A stretch of DNA of 64,000 nucleotides from Sphingobacteriia bacterium (GCA_017304675.1 JAFKLS010000016.1:558001-622000), one strand, 5' to 3'. Shown: positions 37,415-47,155, counted from the first letter of the stretch. Translations and numbers: made by a program. Notes: a model not told the origin generated them from the letters alone.

Positions 37415-38605
37415 ATGTTCAGATACAGCATTATCGTTTTTCTTACAGGAATCATCAGTTTACCATCAGTAGCGCAAAATGTACTTACCGAAAGTGAAGC
37501 TATAAGCAAGGCCTTGGCTAATAATAAAAATATTCAGGCTGCTTCCTTGCAGGTAAATCAGCAGCAACAGTTACTCAAATCTGCCATCAATCTCCGCAAC
37601 CCGGATTTTTTTATAGAAGCGCCTACAGGCAATTTTTATACTGGCAGCATTACACAATCTTTTGAGTTTCCCACAGTGTACAGTAATCAATACCGTTTGC
37701 AAAAACAACAGATTGCTGTGGCGCAAAAAGGGAAGCAATTAACAGAAGCAGAATTAAAGTACAGGGTTAAGGTGCTTTATCTTGAAGTGCAGTATGCCGA
37801 TTCGTTAAGCAGGCAACTTTATATACAGGACACATTGTATGAAAAAATAATGCTGTCTGCTGTCCGCCAGTTTAAAGCCGGGCAGATTGATTACCTCCAG
37901 CAAACATTTACTGAAACGCAGTATGGAGAAATTCATAATCAGTATCGGCAATCACTTACCAGGGCCTCGTCTTTAAAATCACAATTACAATGGTTCACGG
38001 GCATTAAAGATTCCATTGCAGTAGAACCGTTAATTATTTCGGTTGCTCAACAGCAATTTTCTCTTACACCTGATTCGGCGGCTCTTCTTACAAACCCCTC
38101 CGTACAATTATTACAGCAACAAGAAAATGTTGCAAAGCAAAATATTGCCTTGCAAAAAAGTAAGGCTCTGCCCGGTTTGGCTTTCGGTTATTTTAACCAG
38201 GGTGAAAGAAATTCAAAATTTTATAACCGGTTTCGGCTTGGTGTAACCATTCCATTGTGGTTTGGTCAGTATAAAAGCAATATCAATGCTGCCAAAACAG
38301 AACAACAGGTTATACAAAATAAACGACAGGGATTGCAACAGGAATTATCTGCACAGATAATAAATGCAAACAGCGAAATGCAAACCAACTGGCAGTCGGT
38401 ACAATATTATCAGCAAACGGGTCTGCGAAAAGCACAGGAAGTCATCACGACTTCGCAACGATTTTTTGTAAGCGGTGAAATTGACTATATAAGCCTGCTC
38501 AGGAATAGCAACGATGCATATTCTGTTTACCAGAAATACCTGGAGGCAGTAAGAAATTATAATCTCAGTGTTATTAATCATAAATATTTAATGGGTCAGT
38601 TATGA
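37415..38605 (+). CDS. czcC: TolC/CzcC-family outer-membrane efflux protein
   Basis: A 396-residue outer-membrane factor; signal ends 'PSVAQNVLT'. 'LTESEAISKALANNKNIQAASLQVNQQQ' starts the first TolC repeat and 'FFVSGEIDYISLLRNSNDAY' ends the second. Its stop overlaps the adaptor start (ATGA), so duct and adaptor are translated together. Confidence 0.87.
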   Translation: MFRYSIIVFLTGIISLPSVAQNVLTESEAISKALANNKNIQAASLQVNQQQQLLKSAINLRNPDFFIEAPTGNFYTGSITQSFEFPTVYSNQYRLQKQQIAVAQKGKQLTEAELKYRVKVLYLEVQYADSLSRQLYIQDTLYEKIMLSAVRQFKAGQIDYLQQTFTETQYGEIHNQYRQSLTRASSLKSQLQWFTGIKDSIAVEPLIISVAQQQFSLTPDSAALLTNPSVQLLQQQENVAKQNIALQKSKALPGLAFGYFNQGERNSKFYNRFRLGVTIPLWFGQYKSNINAAKTEQQVIQNKRQGLQQELSAQIINANSEMQTNWQSVQYYQQTGLRKAQEVITTSQRFFVSGEIDYISLLRNSNDAYSVYQKYLEAVRNYNLSVINHKYLMGQL

Positions 38606-40269
38606 AAAGAATAATCATTCAAATTCTATTCGGTTTTTTACCTGTATTGGCATGGGCGCATGGTGGTGACGACCACGGCGATGCTAAAAAAACTACGGTA
38701 ACGCCTTCCAGCTATTTTTCTTCAGAAGCCGCTTCTGAAATTTATGAAGTGTTGCTGAAATACAGCCCGATTGTTCCGGGAAAGGAATCCACACTTCGGT
38801 TGTATTTAAGCGAATACAACAACAACAAACCCATTGACAGTGCCAAACTGGAAATAACAGTAGCTGGTAATCCCAACATAAAGATTACGACCACAAGGGT
38901 TGATAAAGGGGTATTTGAATTAAAAGTAAATTTTCCTGAAAAGAAAGCTTATAACCTTGTTGTAAACATAAACAGCTATGCAGGCATTGATTTAATTCAG
39001 CTAAATAATGTTGAATCCGGTAAAGAACTGGTTGCCCCAGCAACAGAAGCAAAGCCGCATTCACACTGGTACAGCAGTAATTGGTTTTTTGGCTTGATTG
39101 GTCTTTTGATTGGATTGCTTGTAATGTTTTTTATAAATAAAAGCAGGAGCCGAAAAATGATTACGGCTGCTATTATTCTTTTTTGCCTTTTGCCCACTGC
39201 CACTTATAATCCTGCCTATGCACATGATGGGCATGATGAAACCGGAGCTAAAAGTACAGGAGGGGCAACAACATTTATCGTAGAAAAAGAAACACAATTC
39301 CTTTTCAACATTCAAACCGTAAAAATTGGAACCGGCGACTTTAATGAATCAACTGTATTTCTTGGTACAGTAACCGCAGCTCCGCAAGGAAGGGCTGTAA
39401 TACAATCGCCGCAGGCGGGAAAAATTATTTCATTAAATGTTGCGCCAGGCCAGAAGGTTGGAAAAGGACAGGTAGTTGCTGTAGTGGAACAGCAGGTAGA
39501 TGCAGGAACACAAATCAGTATCGTTTCTCAAAGCAATAGCATAAATGCGGAATACGAAGCTGCCAAAGCACAATATGAGAGGCTGATGGCAATAGAAGAT
39601 ATCGCTGCAAAAAAAGATATAACTGAAGCAAAAGCCAGGTATGAAAGTGCTAAAAAGAATAAAGCCTTGTTTGATGCAAACACAGGAAGAAATAAAGGCA
39701 GTTCAAAACTGATAACCCTTACCTCTCCGGTAAGTGGTGTTGTGGGAACATTTAATTATTCCATTGGCGCAGTTGTAAACAGCGGTCAAACCTTATTTGA
39801 AATAACCAACCTTAACCAGGTTTTTGTAGAAGCACAGGTATTCGCTGCCGATGTGGAGAGCATGAAATCCGCCACAGCTTTTACAACCATTTCCAATACA
39901 GATACACTAATGTATAAATTGAAAATGATTAGTGCTGCACAAACAGTAAATGCAGGCAACCAGTCACAGAAAGTTGTATTTGAAATTATAAACTCCAATG
40001 GCCAGTTTAAGATTGGAGAAAATGTAAATGTTCGGATGACCGGAGGCAATGTCACAAGGCAGGTGGTATTACCTAACGAAGCAATTACGGATGTAAACGG
40101 TAAACCTGCCGTATTTGTTAAAGATAAAGCTGAGCAATATACTATCAGCTTTATTGCAAAAGGCCAGAGCAATGATAAGTTTACCGTCATCAGTAAAGGC
40201 GCCGAAGAGGGTGAACGGGTGGTAACAGCTAATGTGTATCAGATGAAAATGATGTATTTAAATCAATAA
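38602..40269 (+). CDS. czcB: CzcB/HlyD-type RND adaptor with N-terminal Ig-like domain and second membrane segment
   Basis: A 555-residue adaptor with unusual layout. Residues 1-19 are a Sec signal followed by 'HGGDDHGD'. Residues about 45-150 form a beta-rich domain. A transmembrane helix at 161-179 leads to a short cytoplasmic KSRSRK loop, and a second hydrophobic segment (186-204, 'MITAAIILFCLLPTA') looks like a second signal peptide ending at 'AYAHDGHDE' (H208). The HlyD body follows, 'VIQSPQAGKIISLNVAPGQ' and 'LTSPVSGVVGTFNYSIG' being the two lipoyl halves. It looks like a fusion of a small membrane protein with a complete CzcB. Confidence 0.83.
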   Translation: MKRIIIQILFGFLPVLAWAHGGDDHGDAKKTTVTPSSYFSSEAASEIYEVLLKYSPIVPGKESTLRLYLSEYNNNKPIDSAKLEITVAGNPNIKITTTRVDKGVFELKVNFPEKKAYNLVVNINSYAGIDLIQLNNVESGKELVAPATEAKPHSHWYSSNWFFGLIGLLIGLLVMFFINKSRSRKMITAAIILFCLLPTATYNPAYAHDGHDETGAKSTGGATTFIVEKETQFLFNIQTVKIGTGDFNESTVFLGTVTAAPQGRAVIQSPQAGKIISLNVAPGQKVGKGQVVAVVEQQVDAGTQISIVSQSNSINAEYEAAKAQYERLMAIEDIAAKKDITEAKARYESAKKNKALFDANTGRNKGSSKLITLTSPVSGVVGTFNYSIGAVVNSGQTLFEITNLNQVFVEAQVFAADVESMKSATAFTTISNTDTLMYKLKMISAAQTVNAGNQSQKVVFEIINSNGQFKIGENVNVRMTGGNVTRQVVLPNEAITDVNGKPAVFVKDKAEQYTISFIAKGQSNDKFTVISKGAEEGERVVTANVYQMKMMYLNQ

Positions 40270-40287
40270 CAAAAACAACAATCAAAA

Positions 40288-40737
40288 ATGAGAAAACTAC
40301 TAATGATGTTTATGCTGCTGATGACAAGTGCTGCAGCGTTTTCACAAACAGGCGACAAAGAAGCTGTAAAAAATGTGCTCAACAGCTACAAAACAGCAAT
40401 TGAAAAACTAGATACCACCGGCGTAGTAACCCTTTTCGTGAAAGATTCGAAGATATATGAACAGGCAAGCGATGAGGGCACTATTGGCCACTATCTGGAA
40501 CACCACCTGGGCCCTGAATTAAAAGAGTTCAAAACTTTCAAATTCAGTGATTACAAAGTAGATGTAACAATAGCTGGTGACTATGCCTTTTCAACCGAGA
40601 CGTATATCTACACCATCATATTGGCGAAGGATGCTAAGGAAATAAAAAGCCAGGGTGTAGCCACTTCCGTTTTGAAGAAAACAAAGGACGGTTGGAAGAT
40701 TGTGCAGACACATTCCTCCTTCAGAAAAGCAAAATAA
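40288..40737 (+). CDS. SnoaL/NTF2-like secreted protein
   Basis: A 149-residue exported protein (signal ending 'AAAFSQTGD') with an NTF2-like alpha+beta fold: 'LNSYKTAIEKLDTTGVVTLF', 'YLEHHLGPELKEFKTFKF', 'KTKDGWKIVQTHSSFRK'. A close paralogue is at 46627. Such proteins often bind a small ligand; here both copies lie within metal efflux clusters, so a periplasmic accessory role is possible. No catalytic residues can be assigned. Confidence 0.8.
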   Translation: MRKLLMMFMLLMTSAAAFSQTGDKEAVKNVLNSYKTAIEKLDTTGVVTLFVKDSKIYEQASDEGTIGHYLEHHLGPELKEFKTFKFSDYKVDVTIAGDYAFSTETYIYTIILAKDAKEIKSQGVATSVLKKTKDGWKIVQTHSSFRKAK

Positions 40738-40761
40738 ACTCTTAACTATAAAAAGAAAAAA

Positions 40762-41112
40762 ATGAAAAAAATCAAATCAATGATGCTGTTGCTGATAGCC
40801 AGTCTTGCTTTCACAGCAGGTAAAGCACAGGACACAAAAACAGACACATTCAAAGTTTGGGGAAACTGTGGTATGTGTAAACGAACCATTGAAAAAGCAG
40901 CAAAGGCTGAAGGAGTTGAAAAAGCAGAATGGAACAAGGAAACAAAAGTTTTTATTCTGGTGTACAACCCTGCCGTTACCAGCAATGAAAAAATACAGAA
41001 AGCTATTGCGGCGGCCGGATACGACACTGAAAAATTCACAGGCGATGATAAAGCCTACGAAAAATTACCAGGCTGTTGTCAGTATGAAAGAAAGAAAAAG
41101 GATTATCAATAA
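40762..41112 (+). CDS. Periplasmic HMA-domain metal chaperone
   Basis: A 116-residue exported protein: signal to Q23, then a single HMA (ferredoxin-like) domain with metal ligands C36 and C39 in 'GNCGMCKRTIEKAA' and the usual 'NEKIQKAIAAAGYDTE' second half. A C-terminal 'GCCQYERKKK' adds two more Cys. Unlike CopZ it is secreted, so it would trap or carry Cu(I) or Zn(II) in the periplasm for the RND pump. Confidence 0.88.
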   Translation: MKKIKSMMLLLIASLAFTAGKAQDTKTDTFKVWGNCGMCKRTIEKAAKAEGVEKAEWNKETKVFILVYNPAVTSNEKIQKAIAAAGYDTEKFTGDDKAYEKLPGCCQYERKKKDYQ

Positions 41113-41142
41113 TTATTTATTTAAACAAACCAATTAAAAACA

Positions 41143-42129
41143 ATGAAACAAATATTTAAAATTTCAATCGCTGTAGTATCCATTGGTGCTATTGCTTTTT
41201 TTGCAGCTTGCAATAACAATGGTTCTGCAAAATCCGGGGGAACCGATACAACACACACTGAAGCAGCACATAACGGCGAACATGTATATGCCTGCCCTAT
41301 GCATCCTGATGTGACGGGTAAGGAAGGCGACACCTGCCCTAAATGCGGTATGAAACTGGAACATAACGATAATGCTGTTTCGCCGGTAATGGTAAGTATG
41401 CAATTCAGTACCAATCCGTCCACCATTGAGCCTAACCAGGAAGTAACACTTTCTTTAACACCCAAAAAGAAAGACGACCCGAATGCACAAGTGCCTTTAG
41501 ATGTAGAGCATGAAAAGAAAATACACCTGATTGTGGTAAGCAACGACCTGAGTTGGTTCAATCATATTCATCCTGAATTAGGAGCTGATGGCGCATACAC
41601 CGTGAAAGAAAAGTTTCCTTCGCCCGGTGTATATACATTGTTTGCAGACTACAAACCCAGCGGCGCTAATCACACTGTTGATAAACTGAATGTTACAGTA
41701 TCGGGAACTCCGGCTGCACCCAAGAAGTTTGGAGCCAATAAATTAACAGGCGATGCTGGAGATGGTTTTTCAGTAAGCCTTACACCAGAGGGCGGTAAAT
41801 TTTTGACCAATATGTCCATGCATATCGCTGGCATGCTGATGCAGAATGGCAAAGAAGTGGATGTAAATACATTAGAAAATTATCTCGGTGCTAAAGCCCA
41901 CATGGTAATCGTGAGCCTGAGTGATAGAGAATATCTGCATGTGCATCCAAATGTAGAGGGTGGAAAATTTGACTTGCATACCACATTTACGAAACCGGGT
42001 GTTTACCGTGGTTGGATACAGTTTCAATCCAAAGGGAAATTATACACCAGCGATTTTGTAATCAATGTCGCAGAAGGAAACCCAATAGACATGAAGGATA
42101 TGAAAAAAGAGGAGCATGAAAATCACTAA
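41143..42129 (+). CDS. Lipoprotein with YHS-type heavy-metal-binding domain and tandem beta domains
   Basis: A 328-residue lipoprotein (lipobox 'FFAACNNN' near residue 24). A YACPMHP...CPKCGMKL metal domain lies at about 47-70, followed by two beta domains that both contain His-rich loops ('WFNHIHPELGADG', 'REYLHVHPNVEGG'). The same His-x-His-Pro repeat pattern is seen in Bacteroidota copper-stress lipoproteins. It likely binds metal near the outer membrane. Ends in overlap with a downstream reading frame; the real next start is at 42155. Confidence 0.82.
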   Translation: MKQIFKISIAVVSIGAIAFFAACNNNGSAKSGGTDTTHTEAAHNGEHVYACPMHPDVTGKEGDTCPKCGMKLEHNDNAVSPVMVSMQFSTNPSTIEPNQEVTLSLTPKKKDDPNAQVPLDVEHEKKIHLIVVSNDLSWFNHIHPELGADGAYTVKEKFPSPGVYTLFADYKPSGANHTVDKLNVTVSGTPAAPKKFGANKLTGDAGDGFSVSLTPEGGKFLTNMSMHIAGMLMQNGKEVDVNTLENYLGAKAHMVIVSLSDREYLHVHPNVEGGKFDLHTTFTKPGVYRGWIQFQSKGKLYTSDFVINVAEGNPIDMKDMKKEEHENH

Positions 42130-42154
42130 TTATTTAACAATAAAAATTACAAGT

Positions 42155-42571
42155 ATGAAAAAGATGTATTTCACAGTACTGCTGGCAGTGCTGGCAGTAT
42201 TAGGAGTCAATGCCCAGGACCACAAGCATGGTTCGCCCCATGGCGGTACCGTTAAATCAGCCGGCGATTTTCACATTGAAGTAAGTGTAAAAGACGGAAT
42301 GGTGATGGCTTATTTGCTTGATGGAAAAGAAAAGGCGATGGCAAATACTGGTGTAACTGGTACTGCACTCATTCAAACTGCCGATGGACAAACCTCAACC
42401 ATTACGTTAATTCCGAGTGGTAAGGAAGGATTTATGTACACATTGGATAAAGGAAAGAAGTATAATAAGGCTATTGTAACATTTGTAAGTGCTGGTAAAA
42501 CTGCATCAGCATCCTTTGACCTGGCATCAAAGCCTAAACCTGCGGCTGATGGCCACAATCATCAGCACTAA
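42155..42571 (+). CDS. Small secreted His-rich hypothetical protein
   Basis: A 138-residue exported protein from ATG 42155 (an earlier in-frame ATG at 42116 sits in the previous gene). Signal ends 'GVNAQDHKHGSPHGG', giving a His-rich N-terminus; the C-terminus ends 'DGHNHQH'. The core is beta-rich and resembles the short domain found beside CusA/HMA genes in Bacteroidota. Probable metal binder. Confidence 0.72.
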   Translation: MKKMYFTVLLAVLAVLGVNAQDHKHGSPHGGTVKSAGDFHIEVSVKDGMVMAYLLDGKEKAMANTGVTGTALIQTADGQTSTITLIPSGKEGFMYTLDKGKKYNKAIVTFVSAGKTASASFDLASKPKPAADGHNHQH

Positions 42572-42581
42572 AAGTAAAACA

Positions 42582-42614
42582 AAATCATAGCAGACATTGT
42601 GTCTGCTATGATTT
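42582..42614. terminator. 15-bp perfect hairpin, terminator or attenuator
   Basis: Arms 42582-42596 and 42600-42614 are perfectly complementary (AAATCATAGCAGACA) around the 3-base loop TTG. It follows the His-rich gene by 10 bases and precedes the RND pump by 50. The A/T-rich base of the stem and the following AAAA make it a possible bidirectional terminator; it might instead attenuate expression into the pump gene. A smaller inverted repeat (TACCAT-A-ATGGTA) lies at 42635-42647. Confidence 0.6.
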
Positions 42615-42664
42615 AAAAATCTAATGCTCCTACATACCATAATGGTAATTAAAGAATTTATTTT

Positions 42665-45600
42665 ATGCTGAACAGACTCATTCATTTCTCGCTTAAAAAC
42701 AGGCTACTGGTAGTTTCAATAGCAGCCCTCCTGATGGTATATGGAGTTTTTACACTGATAAAACTTCCTGTGGATGTTTTGCCTGATTTGAACCGGCCAC
42801 GGGTAACGATTTTTTTGGAAGCTAACGGAATGGCTCCTGAAGAAATAGAAGCCCAGGTGTTGTTGCCCGTGGAAACTTCACTTAACGGTGCTCCCGGAGT
42901 AGAAGTGGTTCGTTCAGTGGCTTCACCGGGGCTTGGTCTTGTTTTCGTGGAGTTTGACTGGAATACCGACATCTACCGTGCCCGCCAGTTAACAGCGGAA
43001 AAAATACAAACAGTACAACTGCCTAATAAAATTGTACCTGTAATGGGCCCTATCAGTTCCGTAATGGGTCAGTTTATGATGATAGCCGTTACAGGCGACA
43101 GCACTTCACCTGCTGATTTAAGAACACTCAGTGATTTCGTTATCAGACGAAGGCTGATGAGTGTGAAGGGAATTGCACAGGTAATCCCGATTGGTGGTAT
43201 CCGTATGCAGTATCAGGCACTAATATCACCGGAGAAATTACGCCAGTTTGGATTGTCTGTTAATGATATTGACAATGCCCTGCAGCTTACTAATATCAAT
43301 ACAACAGGCGGTTTTGTAAATGATAACAAAGGTTCAGAAGTATTGGTACGGAATATTGCCCGTGCCAGTACACTTGATGACCTTGCAAACACCGTGGTGG
43401 CTAACAGAAACGGGGCACCGGTTCTTCTTCGCCAGGTAGCCCATGTAGAGTTTGGTGGGCCTGTTAAACGTGGTGACGGGTCATTAAATGGCGTGCCTGC
43501 TGTTATCCTGAGTATAGAGAAACAACCCAATGCCAATACTGTTACCTTAACCTCTGAAATTATAAAAGCGGTTGATGAAATAAAGAAATCAGTTCCAGCC
43601 GATGTGAAAATAAATACGGATGTATTTCAGCAAAAACAGTTTATTGAAAATTCACTGACCAACGTGGAAGAAGCGCTGAGAGACGGTTTCATCCTGGTAG
43701 TTATTATTCTGTTTTTATTTCTGCTGAATTTCCGGACTACGATTATAACGTTAACTGCTATACCCCTCTCACTCATCATTACGGCCATTGTGTTTAAGAT
43801 GTTTGGCATTTCTATCAATACGCTGACATTAGGAGGATTGGCCATTGCCATCGGAGAACTGGTAGATGATGCTATAGTAGATGTAGAAAATGTTTTCCGC
43901 CGTTTAAAGGAAAACTGGCTAAGTGCAGAGCCACGGCCTTTATTAAAGGTTATTTATGAGGCCAGCAGCGAAGTGCGAAATTCTATTGTATATGCAACTG
44001 TGATAGTAGTGCTTGTTTTTATTCCCTTATTTTCTTTACAGGGTATAGAAGGCAGAATTTTTGCACCATTAGGAATAGCCTATATAACCTCTATTGTCGC
44101 CTCACTGGCTGTTTCATTAACTGTAACACCTGCACTATGTAGTTATCTGCTTGGCAGGAAGAAACATTTGAATCATATTAACCTTGCTTTTTGGAAAAAG
44201 AAGAAACATATTGACACATTTGAAGAAGCTGAAACACACAAACCACAGGCAAAAACAATGGAAGAGGAAGCATTGCTTGCTTCTTCACATGACGATAGTG
44301 GCTTTGTAAAATTTTTAAAACGCCAGGATATTAAACTATTAAAGTTTGGTCTAAAAAGACCAAAATTGATTATTGGTATTGCTGGTATTTTGATTGTGGC
44401 ATCTATCAGCATTGTCCCCTTTTTCGGTACAGAATTTCTGCCCCCATTTAATGAGGGAAGTTTTACAATTAACCTGTCAATGCCCCCGGGAACTTCACTT
44501 GAAGAAGCGAATAAAGTGGGCAGTATAGCTGAAAAAGAGATTTTAAAAGTACCCGGAGTAGAGCTAACAGCGAGACGTACCGGCCGTGCGGAATTAGATG
44601 AACATGCGGAGCCGCCAAGCAACTCCGAAATTGAAGTAGCCCTGCAACCCGATAAAATTAGTAACAGGGATAAAATACAGGCATCAATAAGAGAAAGGCT
44701 TTCAGTTTTGAAAGGTGTAACGATTAATATCGGTCAGCCTATTTCTCACCGGCTTGACCATCTACTTTCCGGCGTAAGAGCTCAAATAGCCATCAAGATA
44801 TTTGGAAACGATTTGGGTGAATTACGCAGTAATGCAAACCGTTTAAAAGATATAATCAGCGCTGTGCCCGGCGCTGTGGATGTACAGGTAGAAAAGCAGG
44901 TACTTGTGCCGCAGTTAAGTATTAAAATTGACAGGAATGCAGTGCAGCGTTATGGCCTCCAGGTGGGGAAAGTGGCTGAAGACATTGAAATATTTTATAA
45001 CGGAAAAGTAAGCACCCAAATCTTAGACGGTCAGAAAACATTTGATATTATGCTGCGTACATCAGACAGTGTAAGAAATGATATAACTGCGATAGGTAAT
45101 ACACAAATTGCAACCTCTGATGGGTCATTGATACCGTTAAACCAAATTGCCAAAATTGAATTGGAAAGCGGCGTCAATTCCGTTTATCATGAAAATACAC
45201 TCCGGAGAATTGTAGTTTCTGCCAATGTACAAGACCGTGACCTTGGAAGCACTGTAAAGGAGATGCAGCAAAAGGTAAATGAGCAACTTCAACTTCCGCA
45301 AGGTTATTTTTTACAATGGAGTGGTCAGTTTGAAAGCCAGCAATCGGCCTCAAAATTAATTACCATACTCAGTATATTTTCCATTGCAGGCATCTTCCTC
45401 GTACTATACAGTCATTTTAAGAGCAGCCGCATCACACTTCAAATTATGCTGAACATACCACTGGCTCTTATTGGAAGTGTGATAGCAGTTATTCTTACCG
45501 GTGGAGTATTTTCCATTGCCACTATGGTTGGTTTTATTACACTTACCGGTATTGCATCCAGAAACGGGATTATGATGATTAGCCATTACATACATCTGGT

Positions 45601-45892
45601 GCAGCATGAAGGCGAAATATTCAATGATAAGATGATTATAAGAGGGTCATTAGAAAGACTGGTGCCCGTATTGATGACAGCTTTGGTTGCGGCACTTGCA
45701 TTAATTCCACTCACATTAGATGCAACAGCGCCGGGTAAGGAAATTCTTTATCCCGTTGCTACGGTGATATTAGGAGGATTAGTAAGCTCTACATTGCTTG
45801 ATATGATTGTTACACCTGTGGTATTTAAACAATTTGGTAAAAAAGCGTTGGACAGATATGTTGAAACACATCAAAACAAAGATTTAGAATAA
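42665..45892 (+). CDS. CzcA/CusA-family heavy-metal RND pump
   Basis: A 1075-residue inner-membrane proton antiporter with 12 predicted TM helices and two periplasmic lobes. 'GGLAIAIGELVDDAIVDVENVFRRL' carries the TM4 acidic relay; 'RTGRAELDEHAEPPSNSE' and 'GQPISHRLDHLLSGVRAQIAIKIFG' mark a subclass distinct from both the Met-type CusA at 23780 and the pump at 51209, so its metal is unassigned. The cytoplasmic loop after TM6 is enlarged and charged (about residues 500-550). It partners with the TolC and adaptor at 37415-40269. Confidence 0.92.
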   Translation: MLNRLIHFSLKNRLLVVSIAALLMVYGVFTLIKLPVDVLPDLNRPRVTIFLEANGMAPEEIEAQVLLPVETSLNGAPGVEVVRSVASPGLGLVFVEFDWNTDIYRARQLTAEKIQTVQLPNKIVPVMGPISSVMGQFMMIAVTGDSTSPADLRTLSDFVIRRRLMSVKGIAQVIPIGGIRMQYQALISPEKLRQFGLSVNDIDNALQLTNINTTGGFVNDNKGSEVLVRNIARASTLDDLANTVVANRNGAPVLLRQVAHVEFGGPVKRGDGSLNGVPAVILSIEKQPNANTVTLTSEIIKAVDEIKKSVPADVKINTDVFQQKQFIENSLTNVEEALRDGFILVVIILFLFLLNFRTTIITLTAIPLSLIITAIVFKMFGISINTLTLGGLAIAIGELVDDAIVDVENVFRRLKENWLSAEPRPLLKVIYEASSEVRNSIVYATVIVVLVFIPLFSLQGIEGRIFAPLGIAYITSIVASLAVSLTVTPALCSYLLGRKKHLNHINLAFWKKKKHIDTFEEAETHKPQAKTMEEEALLASSHDDSGFVKFLKRQDIKLLKFGLKRPKLIIGIAGILIVASISIVPFFGTEFLPPFNEGSFTINLSMPPGTSLEEANKVGSIAEKEILKVPGVELTARRTGRAELDEHAEPPSNSEIEVALQPDKISNRDKIQASIRERLSVLKGVTINIGQPISHRLDHLLSGVRAQIAIKIFGNDLGELRSNANRLKDIISAVPGAVDVQVEKQVLVPQLSIKIDRNAVQRYGLQVGKVAEDIEIFYNGKVSTQILDGQKTFDIMLRTSDSVRNDITAIGNTQIATSDGSLIPLNQIAKIELESGVNSVYHENTLRRIVVSANVQDRDLGSTVKEMQQKVNEQLQLPQGYFLQWSGQFESQQSASKLITILSIFSIAGIFLVLYSHFKSSRITLQIMLNIPLALIGSVIAVILTGGVFSIATMVGFITLTGIASRNGIMMISHYIHLVQHEGEIFNDKMIIRGSLERLVPVLMTALVAALALIPLTLDATAPGKEILYPVATVILGGLVSSTLLDMIVTPVVFKQFGKKALDRYVETHQNKDLE

Positions 45893-45909
45893 ACATTTTA
45901 AAATGCGCT

Positions 45910-46560
45910 GTGGCAAAAGCTAAATTCATACCGGCTCTCAGGTTTAAATGGCTAACGCCATTGTATGACTTCTTTCTTGGGATAACAATGCCGGAAATAA
46001 AAATTAAAAATGCTCTTATTGAATATGCCTCCATCAGTAAAAATTCAAAAGTGCTGGATTTGGGGTGCGGCACAGGCACTTTAACTATCATGGTAAAGGA
46101 GTATCAACCCGAAGCAAATGTTTCAGGCGTTGACTTAGATCTTCAAGTATTAAATATGGCAATGGCTAAAACCGAACAAAAAGGGCTCGACATTTTTCTT
46201 ATTGACTATGATGGTTCAAAACTTCCTTTTGCACATAACAATCTTGACAATATTGTTTCCTGCCTGGTATTTCATCATTTGAATACGTTTAAGAAACAAC
46301 AGATTCTGGCAGAATGTTTCAGGGTTTTGAAAAAAAATGGCCGCCTCGCTATAGCGGATTTTGGCCGTTCAAAGTCGTGGCTGCAACGTTTACTTTTTAA
46401 TATCATCCGGGGGTTAGATGGTTTTAAACCAACAGAGGCAAATGCAAAAGGCTTATTGCCTCAACTTATTTCAGAAGCTGGGTTTGAAAATGTAGCCATA
46501 AAAAAACGATTTAAAACCTTTTTTGGAGAAGTACAAATTATTACTGCTGAAAAAATATAA
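45910..46560 (+). CDS. Class I SAM-dependent methyltransferase (UbiE-like)
   Basis: A 216-residue cytoplasmic enzyme from a GTG start; the nearby ATG at 45903 is in another frame. Motif I 'VLDLGCGTGTLTIMV', motif II 'VSGVDLDLQVLNMA' and 'LDNIVSCLVFHHL' are those of the Methyltransf_11/25 group. The substrate is unknown. ArsM-type metalloid methylation was considered, but the diagnostic Cys set is absent. Confidence 0.82.
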   Translation: MAKAKFIPALRFKWLTPLYDFFLGITMPEIKIKNALIEYASISKNSKVLDLGCGTGTLTIMVKEYQPEANVSGVDLDLQVLNMAMAKTEQKGLDIFLIDYDGSKLPFAHNNLDNIVSCLVFHHLNTFKKQQILAECFRVLKKNGRLAIADFGRSKSWLQRLLFNIIRGLDGFKPTEANAKGLLPQLISEAGFENVAIKKRFKTFFGEVQIITAEKI

Positions 46561-46626
46561 AAGAGCAAACTGTGATGGCATAAGAAAAATTTTGTTCCGT
46601 TTAAAGTAACTACTAAATCAATCAAC

Positions 46627-47145
46627 ATGAAAATATTATTAACTGCACTAACTTCTTTTATTATTATTTCTTCATCTGCACAAAGCAGCCAGACCGGAAC
46701 AGAAAGGGAAGCTATAAAGCAGTTTATGAGTGGTAAGGATACTATGCCTGATTTTCGCCAGGCTAAAAATGTTGAACTGGCAAAGAGCTTATTAAAACGT
46801 TATAAGACCGCAATTGAATCTCTGGATGTAACAGGTACTGAAAGGTTCTTTACCACTGATTCTAGAATTTATGAATCAGGTAGCAGCGAAGGAACTTATA
46901 TCCATTATTTAGAATATCATCTTGCTCCTGAATTGAAAGGTTTCAAATCATTTACATTCAGTGATTATATGGCAGAGGTTCAAATAGATGGTAACTATGC
47001 TTTTGCTACTGAGACATACAACTACACAGTAGTAACCACTAAGGAGAATACAGAAATAAAACGAATAGGGATTACAACCTCCGTGTTAAAAAAGATAAAA
47101 GGTGAATGGAAAATTATGATGAGCCATAGTTCATCAAGAAAATAA
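46627..47145 (+). CDS. SnoaL/NTF2-like secreted protein
   Basis: A 172-residue exported protein (signal ending 'SSSAQSSQT'), paralogue of the gene at 40288: 'LLKRYKTAIESLDVTGTERFF', 'YLEYHLAPELKGFKSFTFSDY', 'KIKGEWKIMMSHSSSRK'. It has about 20 extra residues at the N-terminus. It ends 10 bases before the CopB-type ATPase gene. Confidence 0.8.
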   Translation: MKILLTALTSFIIISSSAQSSQTGTEREAIKQFMSGKDTMPDFRQAKNVELAKSLLKRYKTAIESLDVTGTERFFTTDSRIYESGSSEGTYIHYLEYHLAPELKGFKSFTFSDYMAEVQIDGNYAFATETYNYTVVTTKENTEIKRIGITTSVLKKIKGEWKIMMSHSSSRK

Positions 47146-47155
47146 AAAAATTTAT

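Noticed and set aside
45910..46560. ArsM-type arsenite methyltransferase
   Set aside because: The SAM fold is clear but the conserved Cys residues needed for As(III) binding are not present.
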